From Eriocheir sinensis (taxonomy: Eukaryota; Arthropoda; Malacostraca; Decapoda; Varunidae): DNA of 64,000 nt. Positions 31,221 through 43,757 of this stretch are shown here, piece after piece. Location of the stretch: assembly GCF_024679095.1 (NCBI RefSeq), contig NC_066516.1, forward strand, positions 22,482,535-22,546,534. Direction: 5' to 3'. The notes below the pieces were generated by a model. That model was given only the letters and a program-made list of their open reading frames with translations. It ran no database searches and was not told the DNA's origin. A program made the translations under genes and the position numbers. Numbering within the stretch: the stretch's first letter is position 1; each line of letters starts with the position of its first letter.

Positions 31221-31467
31221 TTAACCCGGTAGCTGCGGGGTCATGTTTCTTAGGTTAGGTTAGGTTAGGTTAGGTTAAAGGCCCCTCTTAAGTAAAATAA
31301 TGAGAAAGAATCATCACTCACGCAAACCATTTCATAATATATATCAACGCATATGTGATCAGTTTATGCATCATCTATATTATGAGGTTTATATCATTGC
31401 AGAAATTTGGCCCATCGCTGGTACACGGTAAAGCCACAAATTTGGCCCGTCGCTGCTACCGGGTTAA
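31221..31467. mobile_element. piggyBac-type MITE (TTAA, CCCGGTAGC ends)
   Basis: TTAA CCCGGTAGCTGCGGGG at 31221 and CGTCGCTGCTACCGGG TTAA ending at 31467 form terminal inverted repeats (CCCGGTAGCWGCG) flanked by TTAA. TTAA targets and CCC-starting ends are the hallmark of the piggyBac superfamily. The element is 247 bp including both TTAAs and has no coding frame. The right terminal segment is duplicated (31403-31432 and 31438-31467), and five TTAGG units lie 25 bp inside the left end. Confidence 0.75.
31250..31277 (+). repeat. Interstitial (TTAGG)5
   Basis: Five tandem TTAGG units, the telomere unit of most arthropods, inside the MITE at 31221-31467. Too short to be a telomere. Confidence 0.9.
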
Positions 31468-31468
31468 A

Positions 31469-31660
31469 CCGAGTCGCTGAAGTTAGGGTTGTTTGAAGGT
31501 CTGGGCAGCATGTGTTTTCCGTTCCACCACTCGGCGATGGTTTAAAACTGTCGGCGTCCTTCAGTGGGACTCGAATTAACCTAGGTCCTCGGGCTAATCA
31601 TGCGCGTACACTGACCTCACCACCTGACTGAATGGGTCCGCCTCCTCGAAACAAAACACC
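31469..31660 (-). mobile_element. tRNA-like SINE fragment
   Basis: On the reverse strand, GGTGAGGTCAGTGTACGCG is followed by GGTTAATTCGAGTCCCACT. These resemble polymerase III A and B boxes in the right order and spacing. They lead into a body with CGACAGTTTTAAACC and GAGTGGTGGAACGG. It abuts the TTAA of the MITE at 31467. A tRNA-derived SINE is the best fit; no intact cloverleaf was drawn. Confidence 0.5.
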
Positions 31661-31676
31661 TCTTTGGGTTCTTTTT

Positions 31677-31766
31677 AGGAGCAGTGAGTAGAGGGCTTTT
31701 TTTTTATTATTGTTGCCCTTTTTTTGTGCCCTTGAGCTGTCTCCTTTGTTGTAAAAAAAAAAAATA
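31677..31766 (-). mobile_element. Short dispersed repeat, reverse copy
   Basis: Reverse strand reads TTACAACAAAGGAGACAGCTC, AAGGGCACAAAAAAAGGGC, an A-rich block, then GCCCTCTACTCACTGCTCCT. Same family as 6172 and 52774. Confidence 0.8.
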
Positions 31767-31851
31767 CACAGCTCCCGTAAAGACGTAAAGAGTGTTAAGT
31801 CGGTGTAGGAGGTGTCTTGATACTTTTCTTTTGTAGTTGTCGTCGTCGTGG

Positions 31852-31900
31852 TAATGGTCGTGGTGGTGGTAGTGGTGGTGGCGGTGGTGGTGTTTGTGGG
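31852..31900. repeat. (GGT)n microsatellite
   Basis: GGTGGTGGT with TAG and GCG interruptions. Confidence 0.88.
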
Positions 31901-32080
31901 CGGCGGGCTCGAGGCGGTGTCCGTGGGTTGCCTCCGTTGCTCCTGTTCCTCGCGCTGCGGAGAATGTGGCTTAATTAAAGGGTTTTTCGAGGCTGTGCCG
32001 GCGAGGAGCTTTCACCCTTCAAGTTATGCCGGTCATCTGCAGTTACGACGGGCCGTTTGAATCTAATAAGTTCCTCTGCC
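31900..32080. other. Short unique GC-rich segment
   Basis: Non-repetitive DNA with GGCTTAATTAAAGG (a homeodomain-type TTAATTAA core). No gene recognised. Confidence 0.3.
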
Positions 32081-32580
32081 TCCTCTTTCTATTCTTTCAT
32101 TTTGTCTTTTTTTCTTTGTATTTTTTTCTTCATTCTTTCTCCTTCTTTTTCCTATTTACTTTTTCTTCTGTTTTACTTTTACTTTTTCTTTCGTTTTTTT
32201 CTTTTATTCTTCCCATTCTCTTCTATTTTTTGTTTGTTTCATCTCTTCGTTAGTGTTTGCTTTAATTTGTTTTTCTTTTGTTCATTTCTTCTTTGTTTCG
32301 TTCTTCTCTTTCTCTATTTATTTTTTGTTTGTTTTTTATCTAATTTTTTTCCATCTTTCTCTCATTCCTTATTTGTTTTTATTTTCTATAGTTTCATTTC
32401 TCTCTCCCTTACTTCTATTCTACCTCTCTGTTCAATCTTTATTTCTTCCCCTCCTTTCCTTTTTCTTCTTTTTTGATTTGCCCAGTTCGTATTTCTCTCA
32501 CATTGTTCTCTCCCTTTGTTTCTCTTTTCTTTCTTTCATTTACTTTTCTCTTCTGCGAGCTGCATCTTTCTTTCTCATTG
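32080..32580. repeat. T-rich pyrimidine tract
   Basis: TTTCTTT-rich DNA giving Phe/Leu/Ser frames on the plus strand. No conserved domain. Confidence 0.75.
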
Positions 32581-32759
32581 TTTGTGTGTGTCTGTGTGTG
32601 TGTGTGTTTGTTTACTTCCTCCAGTGTTTGCCAGCCTACTTACAGCCTTGCCATCCATCGTTTGTCTAGTATTGTTTACGTTGATAAGGAGCGGGTAGGG
32701 TGTATCTCCTCACCTGCCCCTCCCCCCTTCCCCCACACACACACTTCGGTTCTGAGTAC

Positions 32760-33460
32760 AGTGCATCCCCATCCCGCCCTTCTCCGTGCAACCCCGCCTC
32801 GCCTGTAATACTTTCTCCCCCCCCCCCCCCCCCAGCCTTATTCCGCCCCGCATATTCTCACTCTTCGTCGTCCCCAGTACAAGGTTCTCTCCACTTCCCT
32901 CTTCGCCTCGCACCGCCCCGACTGACTGTTTGTGGTCAAGAAAATATCTATCTATCTATCTATCTATCTAGCTATCTACTTTCTTGCCCCGTCCCAGCCT
33001 CATTCCGCCCCGTATATTCTCACTTTCCTCGTCGCCCTGAGAACTCTCCCCCCCCTCCCCCCCTCCATCCCTGCTCCGTCCTGCCCCGCCCCGTGATCCC
33101 ATACCGTCCCCAAAATTCCACTCCTTTCCCCTCCTCCTCCTCCTCATGCCCCGCCCCATGCAAGCCCCGCCCCGACTATATTACTTTTTCGCCCCGTCCC
33201 AGGGCTGCTTACTCTCATTCAGCCCTTCATCCCAGTACACATTTCCCCCATACCTCCGCTTCGCCCCAATCCGCCCAGTTCAAGCCCCGCCCCGACTATA
33301 TTACTCTCGCCCCGTCCCAGTCACGCTTATGCTCACTCTGCTTTTCGCCCCAAGTACACCACCGTACCCACCCCTGCTCCGCCCCACCTCTCCCCGTGCT
33401 CCCTAATCGCCCCAAGCATTCCACCCCTTTGCCTCCTCCCCCTCACGCCCACCTCCCGTC
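32760..33460. repeat. GCCCC-rich decayed tandem repeat
   Basis: CAAGCCCCGCCCCGACTATATTACT occurs at 33161 and 33281 (120-bp offset). CAGCCT.ATTCCGCCCCG.ATATTCTCACT occurs at 32833 and 32995 (162-bp offset), with a TCTA run (32947-32970) between the latter pair. CGCCCCGTCCCAG words recur. The 285-residue Pro-rich frame is spurious. Confidence 0.75.
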
Positions 33461-33469
33461 CCGCCTCGT

Positions 33470-34389
33470 CTCGCCTCGACGCACCTGCTTATTTACGTTT
33501 TCCCGGAGACAAATTATCCGCGCGCCTGATTTGCTGAGATATATTCCCGGCGTGTAATTCAATGCTTCACGGCCTCCGAGGCGGGCCGGCGGCAGCGTGC
33601 GTGGGTCGGCGGAAGGAATGGAATCGCTTTCTGTTGTGAAAACTTATTTGCTCAACTCGGATGGTGTTTGTTTACCTCCGGCGAGGCGGTGTTTGCCGGC
33701 GAGTGGCGTCGTGCCTCCCTCGGTGCCTCCCTCGGTGCTCCGATGATAGTTTTTACCTTCGATCCATCGGATTTTTTTTCCGGGTGCTGCGGAAAACATT
33801 TAATTCTATTTTTTTATTTTTTTTATTTCTTGCGATCCTCGTGCACTCCTCTGACATTCAGGACCTGTCACACCTGCTCGGAATATTTCGGAAAACCGAC
33901 TGATATAAATTGCTTCCAAGTGACTTTTGAATAATTATTTTATTTAAGGAATCGTAACAACTGGGCTTAGGATGTTCTTGTCGAGAAGAACTTCATTAGG
34001 TAATTAAAAATGTAGATTTTCTATATACACTTGGTTTGTGTTGCCTTGGTTAATAAGCGGAAGGGGACGTTATGAGGCGGACGCGCTCATCTTGGTCCAT
34101 CTCATCCAGCAGTGTTTAACATGACCTTCAAGTCTCGATGTATAAGTCTTGTCAGTCATTAGGTACAGTTCATGTATGAGTGACGACTGACGCCAAGCAT
34201 TCCAACGACCGTGACCACGTAAAACTTCGGGCGACGCTCTGAAGTTTGTGTTCGCTGAGGCGGGATGCCCGGGGCGCTGCGTCGTCACAGCAACACTGAG
34301 AAGTCACCTCGTCAAGTCTGAGTATTTCAGAGGAAGACTTCTGATTTGTTGAGTAAGATTTCAGAATTAGCGGGACATCGGTTCTCCTC
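33470..34389. other. Unique segment, possible conserved non-coding DNA
   Basis: Mixed GC content, non-repetitive apart from a duplicated GCCTCCCTCGGT (33712-33735). Contains a forkhead-type TGTTTAC core (33669-33675). A minus-strand frame (34070-34288) has ordinary amino-acid composition but matches nothing I recognise. Confidence 0.3.
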
Positions 34390-36082
<1,693 letters not shown>

Positions 36083-36294
36083 GTATTCTCAGACGCTTCC
36101 ACCTCGCACATTAACTATTTTCAAAGGTCAAAATGGAGATTAATCGGGCTTTCATAAGAATTTTTTCACATTCATGGTACAGAAGAAGAGTTAAACAACC
36201 ACCAGGGCCATTAAACTACCCCTGAAAATGCCCAAAAAGCCAGCGAAAGCCTTGTAAAATATGTGTAATTGGGCGCCGAAAGGTTTGAGAATAC
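36083..36294 (+). mobile_element. GTATTCTC-family TIR element, best copy
   Basis: Starts GTATTCTCAGAC (36083-36094) and ends GTTTGAGAATAC (36283-36294), giving 12-bp inverted ends with 11 matches. Just outside, AAGACC (left) and GGTCTT (right) also pair. The 212-bp body has no frame and shares TTCAAAGGTCAAA, TTCATGGTACAGAAG, ACTACCCCTGAAAATGCCC and GCGAAAGCCTTGTAAAATATGTG with the other copies. TIRs and small size suggest a MITE. No target duplication was seen. Confidence 0.8.
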
Positions 36295-36330
36295 GGGTCT
36301 TAGTCACCACCGGCTCAAGGACCACAGCCA

Positions 36331-37299
<969 letters not shown>

Positions 37300-37300
<1 letters not shown>

Positions 37301-37590
37301 TTTTCAGTGTAAGCTGACTATCCTCTTGTAGTCCCCTTGTAGCCTTGTGTACCTTTGTGGACAGCTAGAAAGCAAATATAAGGATGTGAGAAGACGGCCC
37401 ACGGCCCATCTGTTGAAGGCCCCAACAAAACTGGATTTCAGGGGATGCCAAGTGTAAGTCGATGGTCCTTGTGTAGTCCCCTTAACCCTTGTGTACGCTT
37501 GTGGACAGCCAGGTCACAGAGACAAGGGTACCAGGAGGCAGCCATGCACTGACGGACCCAACAAATAGAGGAGAGGCCGCAGGCTGGCGA
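37300..37590. repeat. Two diverged tandem units of about 146 bp
   Basis: AGTGTAAG...TTGTGTAGTCCCCTTRNCCTTGTGTACNNTTGTGGACAGC lies at 37306 and 37451. The ends of both units (GGCCCCAACAAAA, GGACCCAACAAAT) also align. Confidence 0.75.
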
Positions 37591-37829
37591 TAGAAAAAGT
37601 GGCAGCCGCGACGCGATGGGAAGCACACTCAAGGGCCCTTTAGAGTGAAGTGACAGAAAAAGCACAGCTGCCGCGAGGGTCCGCCTGAGGAACAGTGTGA
37701 GGACCCGTCTGTCAGGGGTGACGGAACGCGGCCGACGGGGTGAGAGGTGCGGGCGAGGGGTGACGGCAGGTGACAGGGCGGCAGGTGGCGCGGACAAGTG
37801 AGGGGCGTGAGGCAGGTATGGCTGTGAAA

Positions 37830-38100
37830 AGAGAGTTTGATGGATGGCGGGTGAGGGGGGAGGAAAAGTGGGTGGCAGATGAAAGCGGAGTATGATAGGT
37901 GGCATGAGAGGGGTGAGGAGAGGGGGGCGGAGGGCCATGATGAGGGAAAGGAAGGGGTATGGTATGAAGAGTGGGTAGGAAGGGGAAGGGAGGGGGCTGT
38001 GGTGAGGGGAAGGGAGGGGGCTGTGGAGAGGGGAAGGGAGGGGAAGAGAGGTATGTCAGGAAGAGGGGGAAGGGGGGAAAATGAAGTGGGGAAAGAAGAG
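37830..38100. repeat. G-rich minisatellite
   Basis: GAGGGGAAGGGAGGGGGCTGTGG repeats about three times at 37980-38045, in GGGGNAGGGA-rich DNA with G-quadruplex potential. Confidence 0.8.
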
Positions 38101-38146
38101 GGAGGAGATACTATTAAAAAGAGAAGGTAGGCGGCCTGAGGGGGTC

Positions 38147-38148
<2 letters not shown>

Positions 38149-38233
<85 letters not shown>
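38149..38233. repeat. (GT)n microsatellite
   Basis: GT run of about 85 bp. Confidence 0.98.
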
Positions 38234-38235
<2 letters not shown>

Positions 38236-38529
38236 CTTTCTTCATCCAGTAATTTATACCCCATTTTTTTCTCTGTATATCTATGGTGTATTTTTCTCTT
38301 TCCATATATTTCTTCCTTTCTTGCACCCATATAGTCAGCGCCCACTTTGTTTTCCTCCCTTCTCCCTTGTCCATCCATCTTTCTTCCACTCTCCTCCTCC
38401 TCCTCTTCCTCCTCCTCTTCACTCGTCCCTCACCTCCACACAAACCTCCTTTTCTCTCTTCCCTTCGCGTCGCCATCATAATTTTGCTTTCTTCCCCGAA
38501 CCAAAATAAGATTGTTGTCAGTTAGTACA

Positions 38530-38794
<265 letters not shown>

Positions 38795-38959
38795 ACAACT
38801 CCTCTTTCCCTCCACATATTTTTTCCCTCACTATTTTACAAAGACAAAGAAAACGGAGAGTGGTTACTGACTCTCCCTCAAGCGCTGACTCAAGAAAATT
38901 TGCATGGCGCTGCTGTTGTGACGCCTTTCGTATCCTGAGAGCCCATGCAGATCCGAAGC

Positions 38960-39250
38960 GAGGAGGAGGAGGAGGAGGAGGAGGAGGAGGAGGTGGAGGT
39001 GGTGGGATGGGAGGAGAAGGAAGAGAGGAGGAGAAGCAGGAGATGGTGGAATGAGAAGAGAGGGAAGAGAGAGGATGTGAAGGAGGAGGAGGAGATGGAG
39101 GTGGTGGGATGGGATAAGGAAAAAGGAAGACATAGGAGAAGAGGGATGAGGTGGTGTAATGAGAAGAGAAGGAAGAGAGAGGAGGAGGAGGAAGAGGTGG
39201 GATGAGAAGAAAAGAAAGAAAGAGGAGGAGGAGGAGGAGGAGGAGGAGGG
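38960..39250. repeat. (GGA)n with a larger purine-rich unit
   Basis: GGA runs at 38960-38990 and 39220-39248. Between them a phrase GGAGGTGGTGGGATGGGA...GAGAAG...GAAGAGAGAGGA repeats two or three times at about 100 bp. Confidence 0.85.
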
Positions 39251-39434
39251 AGAAGCCACACCGCGCAACCAGACTACGGTAGACCCTCCTCCTTCCCCCT
39301 CCATCTAGATTTCTTGTAGTCTCTTAAAGAAAACGGGAGCCAGAACACAGTATTTCAGAGCCACGGGAAGAAAAACGGGACTGCAAACATCAAACAGATT
39401 TCAGAGGCTGTTTGGGGCTGTTATCTGGAAGTGG

Positions 39435-39520
39435 CTGGTGGTGGTGGTGGTGATGGTGGTGGTGTTTGTTATGTTTTGTTTGTTTGTTTGTTTTATCTTG
39501 AGGTGGTGGTGGTGGTGGTG
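39435..39520. repeat. (GGT)n and (GTTT)n
   Basis: GGT runs at 39437-39462 and 39503-39522 around a TTTG/GTTT run. Confidence 0.88.
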
Positions 39521-39677
39521 GTGTAAAGGGTTAAGAAAGAGGATGTTTTTTTTTCGTTTATTTTTTTTCCTGTTTTTTTTTCTTTTGTACGAGTTTTTTT
39601 GGTGTGTGTGTTTGTGTGTTTTATTAATCTCTTTCTCGTCTTCTTTTCCTTTCCGTGTTTCGTGGTGTGATTTCTGT

Positions 39678-39781
<104 letters not shown>

Positions 39782-40325
39782 CACAGGCGGCGGGAACAGC
39801 TCAGCTTCCATTAATTTTAGACACGTTCACAATTTCCTGAAGAGAGGGAGGAGGAGGGGCGGGGGGAGGGGAGGAAGAAGATTGGGTGGCCGGAAAGGAG
39901 GGTGGGCAAAGTAAAGAGGAGAGAGAGAGAGAGAGGAGAGAGAGAGGAGATCAAGGAGGCGGGAAAAAGAAGAGAAAGAGAGGGCGAGACGAGAGAAAAA
40001 GTGTCATGATGTATCTCTTATGTATATACCCTCACAAGACTTTTTTTTATTATCGCACTGAGGTTAAGTATTGTTTGTAGTTTATATTGTGTTTGTTTTG
40101 TTTTCGGCTTTTTTGGGTTCACGTGGAAGTGTTTTATCTCTCCTACCTGGGCGGCCAAGGACAGGTGAGTGAGCGAGGGGTTGTGAGCATCCTTGAGTGG
40201 GCTCCGGTTAGGTTTGGGGGTGCTCCGGCAATACCACTAAGAGCCACTCGCCGGGTTAGTGCGGCATTCAATCAACAGATGGCGTTGGCGACCCTCGTAA
40301 GGCGTCTTTTCCTTTACCTTCCTTT

Positions 40326-41105
40326 TTGCCAAACATCCCCTTGCTCCTCCTACGCCTCCCCTCCTTTTTCATACAATACCCCTTCCCTCTCCTTCCCTCT
40401 CATTCCCTCCCATGCCACTCCTCTTTCCCTTGCTGCCCCTCCTACGCCACCCCTCCTTTTCCACACAATACCCCCTCCTTCTCCTTCCCTCTCATCCCCT
40501 CCCATGCCACTCCTCTTTCCTTTATTTTCTCTCCCACGGCACTCTTCCCTTTCCACACAATACTCTATCCGTTCTCAAACCTCCCCTCCCTCTCCCTTCC
40601 ACTCCATTCCTCCCTCCCTTTCCACACTATCCTCCCCTTCCACTTCGCTCCTTCCTTTCCGCACAGCACTTTCCCCCGTTCTCAACCTTCCGTCACTTCC
40701 CTTCCCCTCCCACGCCTCACCCCACGCCACTGCTCCCTCCTTCCCCACACAATACTCCCGCCGTTCTCAACCTTCCGTCACTTCCCTTCCCCTCCTTCGC
40801 CTCACCCCCCGCCACTGCTCTCTCCTTCCCCACACAATACTCCCGCCGTTCTCAACCTTCCGTCACTTCCCTTCCCCTCCTTCGCCTCAACCCCCGCCAC
40901 TGCTCTCTCCTTCCCCACACAATACTCCCGCCGTTCTCAACTTTCCGTCACTTCCCTTCCCCTTCTTCGCCTCAACCCCCGCCACTGCTCTCTCCTTCCC
41001 CACACAATACTCCCGCCGTTCTCAACCTTCCGTCACTTCCCTTCCCCTCCTTCGCCTCACCCCCCGCCACTGCTCTCTCCTTCCCCACACAATACTGCCG
41101 CCGTT
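40326..41105. repeat. 85-bp minisatellite with decayed 5' part
   Basis: CCGTTCTCAACCTTCCGTCACTTCCC starts at 40676, 40761, 40846, 40931 and 41016, exactly 85 bp apart, with a final partial at 41101. Units carry CGCCACTGCTCTCTCCTTCCC and CACACAATACTCCC. Related but irregular ACACAATAC-containing units extend back to about 40370. Three Pro/Ser-rich frames of 269-342 residues here are shadows. Confidence 0.93.
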
Positions 41106-42690
41106 CTCGCGCTGAAAAGAAACACAAGAGCGTGATCATAACATTGGAACCGCTGGAACACTTCGGTCTTTGCCTCTCAGACGCTTACGCGATTTTACAG
41201 CCGCCGCGCCATTACAGGATCAAGAAAAATGCGTTGTGTGTGTAATTTTTGCCAGCACCCGACCCCTCCACCCCTCCCATGGTCTTACGGTGTGGTTGGT
41301 GTTCTTTGCGTGGGGGAAGCTGTGTTCGCACTGAGCACGCCGCCGCGGAGTAAAGTTGCTTCACTGATTGCACTCGTCGGCTATTCTTACACTTTGGGAA
41401 CTCTTTCTTTTTATGCCGTCACGCGAGGAAGATGAGAGGCACGTCGATCATCACACGGAGGAATCGAGACTTGCGTGGAGGATGAGGCAAACTTCGTAAT
41501 CTCTTTTTCTTTTGACGGGAGGATTAATTTTTTTCTCATCTTTTTTCTTTGGAGGCCGTACTGGATCAAGGTCGCGTGCCGTCTGCCGGGAGGAGCCGAG
41601 ACTGTCGCGTCGCCTCGACTCTGATTGCCTGTCGTTCTGATGGGCGCGTCCCTGACTGTTTCCTGAGAGCCGACTGATTAATGATCCCGAGAGCCACTTC
41701 CTTGGGGCGGGGCGGGGAAGGAGGGAGGGAGGGAGGGAGGGATGTTAGGGGGGAAAGCTGCTGGAGGAGGAAAAAAAATCTCCCGTATCTCCAGGTCGAG
41801 GATGATACACGGCCTCGCTCAGTCCAGGTTCTTTGGGCTTCGTTGTTGTTTGTATGTTATTTCCAGGTCTCGTCAGGGTAAGAGAAGATGGCGCCACTAT
41901 AAACACTTGCCTGCGCCAATACGGGCTGGGGCCGACTACCATCCAGGTCCCTCAAGCAAGCCCACTGGCGCTATAGGCGTAGACGTAACAAAAAAAAAAA
42001 AGGCCTTTCCTCCTGTTACGTAAAATGGGACAAATAAAACACTGGCACTGTTCGGAACTATATAACGAAAGGTGTAGTAAAGGAAACAGCTGAGCGAATG
42101 ACCCCCAGCATGCAGGTCATCCCGCCTCCGCCCGACTGCCCGGCCGCTGACAACGCCACAAAAAGCTGCACCAATATTCGAAAAGTTTGAAATCGTGCAA
42201 TATTTATTGAGTAATCCGACAAAGGCACCTGAGAGCACGCTGCGCTGCTTCGCGTTAATTAATGGATCACGGCGACACATAATCCGTGAACCCCTCCGGG
42301 AAGGGTCGCCGGCGGGAGAAAGGCACGCAGGGGGGGGGGAAAGTGGGGGGGTCACACGGCGTCATGGGTTAAAATTGGTGTGGAACATCACTCACTGTGT
42401 GCTGCTGTGGTGGCGGGCGGGTAAGGAATGGTCCAGGAGCCGAGGATATTTCTTGGTCTGAGGACAACAACTGACCCTTCAAAGAGGAAATGGTTGGCGA
42501 CAACGGCCGGCGCCGTGAGGAAGGACGCATGGCCGCGGGGCTCGTGGGTGAGGCTTAAAGGCAATTTTATTGAGTCATAGTGTGCCAAAAGTAACGCATC
42601 GCGGCAGTTAGGATTTTGTCTGGAAGTACAACGGTTAGTTAATGTATTCTTACTGCATTCTTTGAAGTTACTGTTAACTACTACTGTTAT
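41106..42690. promoter_or_regulatory. Unique island, candidate cis-regulatory DNA (42.04-42.35 kb)
   Basis: About 1.6 kb mostly free of repeats. Within 42040-42350 there are two TAATCC cores (near 42212 and 42279), GTTAATTAATGG (42255-42266), and paired AATATTCGAAA / GCAATATTTATTG strings. These are homeodomain-type sites by general knowledge. No coding frame is convincing. A 14-bp G/A run and poly-A (41989-42001) break the region. The regulatory role is inference only. Confidence 0.25.
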
Positions 42691-43740
42691 ATGATTTTGT
42701 TTCCGCGGCGGCCATCAGTGGGTGCGTCAGTCGTCTTGAGGTGCGGGTTGTGCGGGAGGTGGGCAGGAAGGGCGGTAACAAGAGGGACGGATGCGGGGCC
42801 GAGGCTGTGAAGGGCTGGGTGTCGGCGGCGCTGCAGCGGGGGCCTAGGGGCGGGGCGTGCGTGTGTGCAGGCATCAACATGACCCAGCTGAGCAAACATA
42901 ACATCTGGGAAGTGTTTTGAACTTGTTTATGATTTTTGCTAACTTCCGCTTGATTATGTGAAGCGGTCAGATGCTGTTTCTTGTTTCCTGCAGCTTATCT
43001 TACGCCCTCTGTGCCGTAAACTCCTTAGTGTTAGTCTGCTGTCCATGAGTGTCTTTCAGTAGCTGCATTTTTAACATCATTGTACATGTGTTGAATGAAG
43101 AGCCTCGGGTGCCGTGACCCTCCCTTTGTGAATATCAAGCGTGCACTCTGATACACACTGGAATCTTCTTGTTCGAGATGAAGCACTAACTCGCCTCCAT
43201 CCGTGAATTCTGCGTCAGGGCACCGCCGTCACTCCCTTCCATGTGCCTCTCAACCTCTCTACCGCCGGGGCCAGCGGGGACGGCCAAGGCGTAACGCAGC
43301 CAGGGAACATTTTGTTGTGAATAATGGCGCAGCGAGCCCGGCGCGCACCATGGACCCTACAACACCTGCTGCTGCCTGACTCCTTACGGACAGCGCCACG
43401 GACACGACCCCAAAGACACCACGAAAACTTCTTCACTCGTGCCGCGTGACTCAAAGGGGGGAATGCGAGTATTCGAACCTTCACGGAGCAGCTTCAGTCC
43501 ATAATATTCTTGTGTTTTCCCATTTTTGTCACTATGAGAGCAGATTAAGAGTTATAAATACATACAAAACGGCGACTTACGGAGTGCTCGGCGGCTTAAA
43601 GAGTGTTCGGTCACATCTGCAGACTATCGCAGTGTCGTACAACACGAATATAATTAAACCAATCTTAACGTGGCTGCTAATTATGCTGGGGAAAGCCACT
43701 GTTTATTTTGGACGTAGAAGATAGAGGGTGTGTGTACGAA
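42691..43740. other. Unique GC-rich segment, no gene recognised
   Basis: Non-repetitive, with CpG-rich portions at 42700-42880 and 43200-43450. Short frames (42674-42904 and 43215-43484, minus strand) have no recognisable relatives. Confidence 0.4.
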
Positions 43741-43757
43741 GGCGGGGGGGTAGGGGG

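Noticed and set aside
31561..31635. Functional tRNA gene
   Set aside because: A-box-like and B-box-like strings exist but no complete cloverleaf. It continues into a SINE-like body.
34070..34288. 72-residue minus-strand frame ending in KMSASAS
   Set aside because: Normal composition but short, isolated and unrecognised. Mentioned only as part of the unique segment.
40087..41115. 342-residue Pro/Ser-rich frame
   Set aside because: Most of it lies in the 85-bp minisatellite; two other frames of similar length overlap it.
41855..41881. 11-nt micro-exon (TTTCCAG ... AGG|GTAAGAG)
   Set aside because: Acceptor and donor strings are good but 11 nt apart. Most likely a chance pairing.
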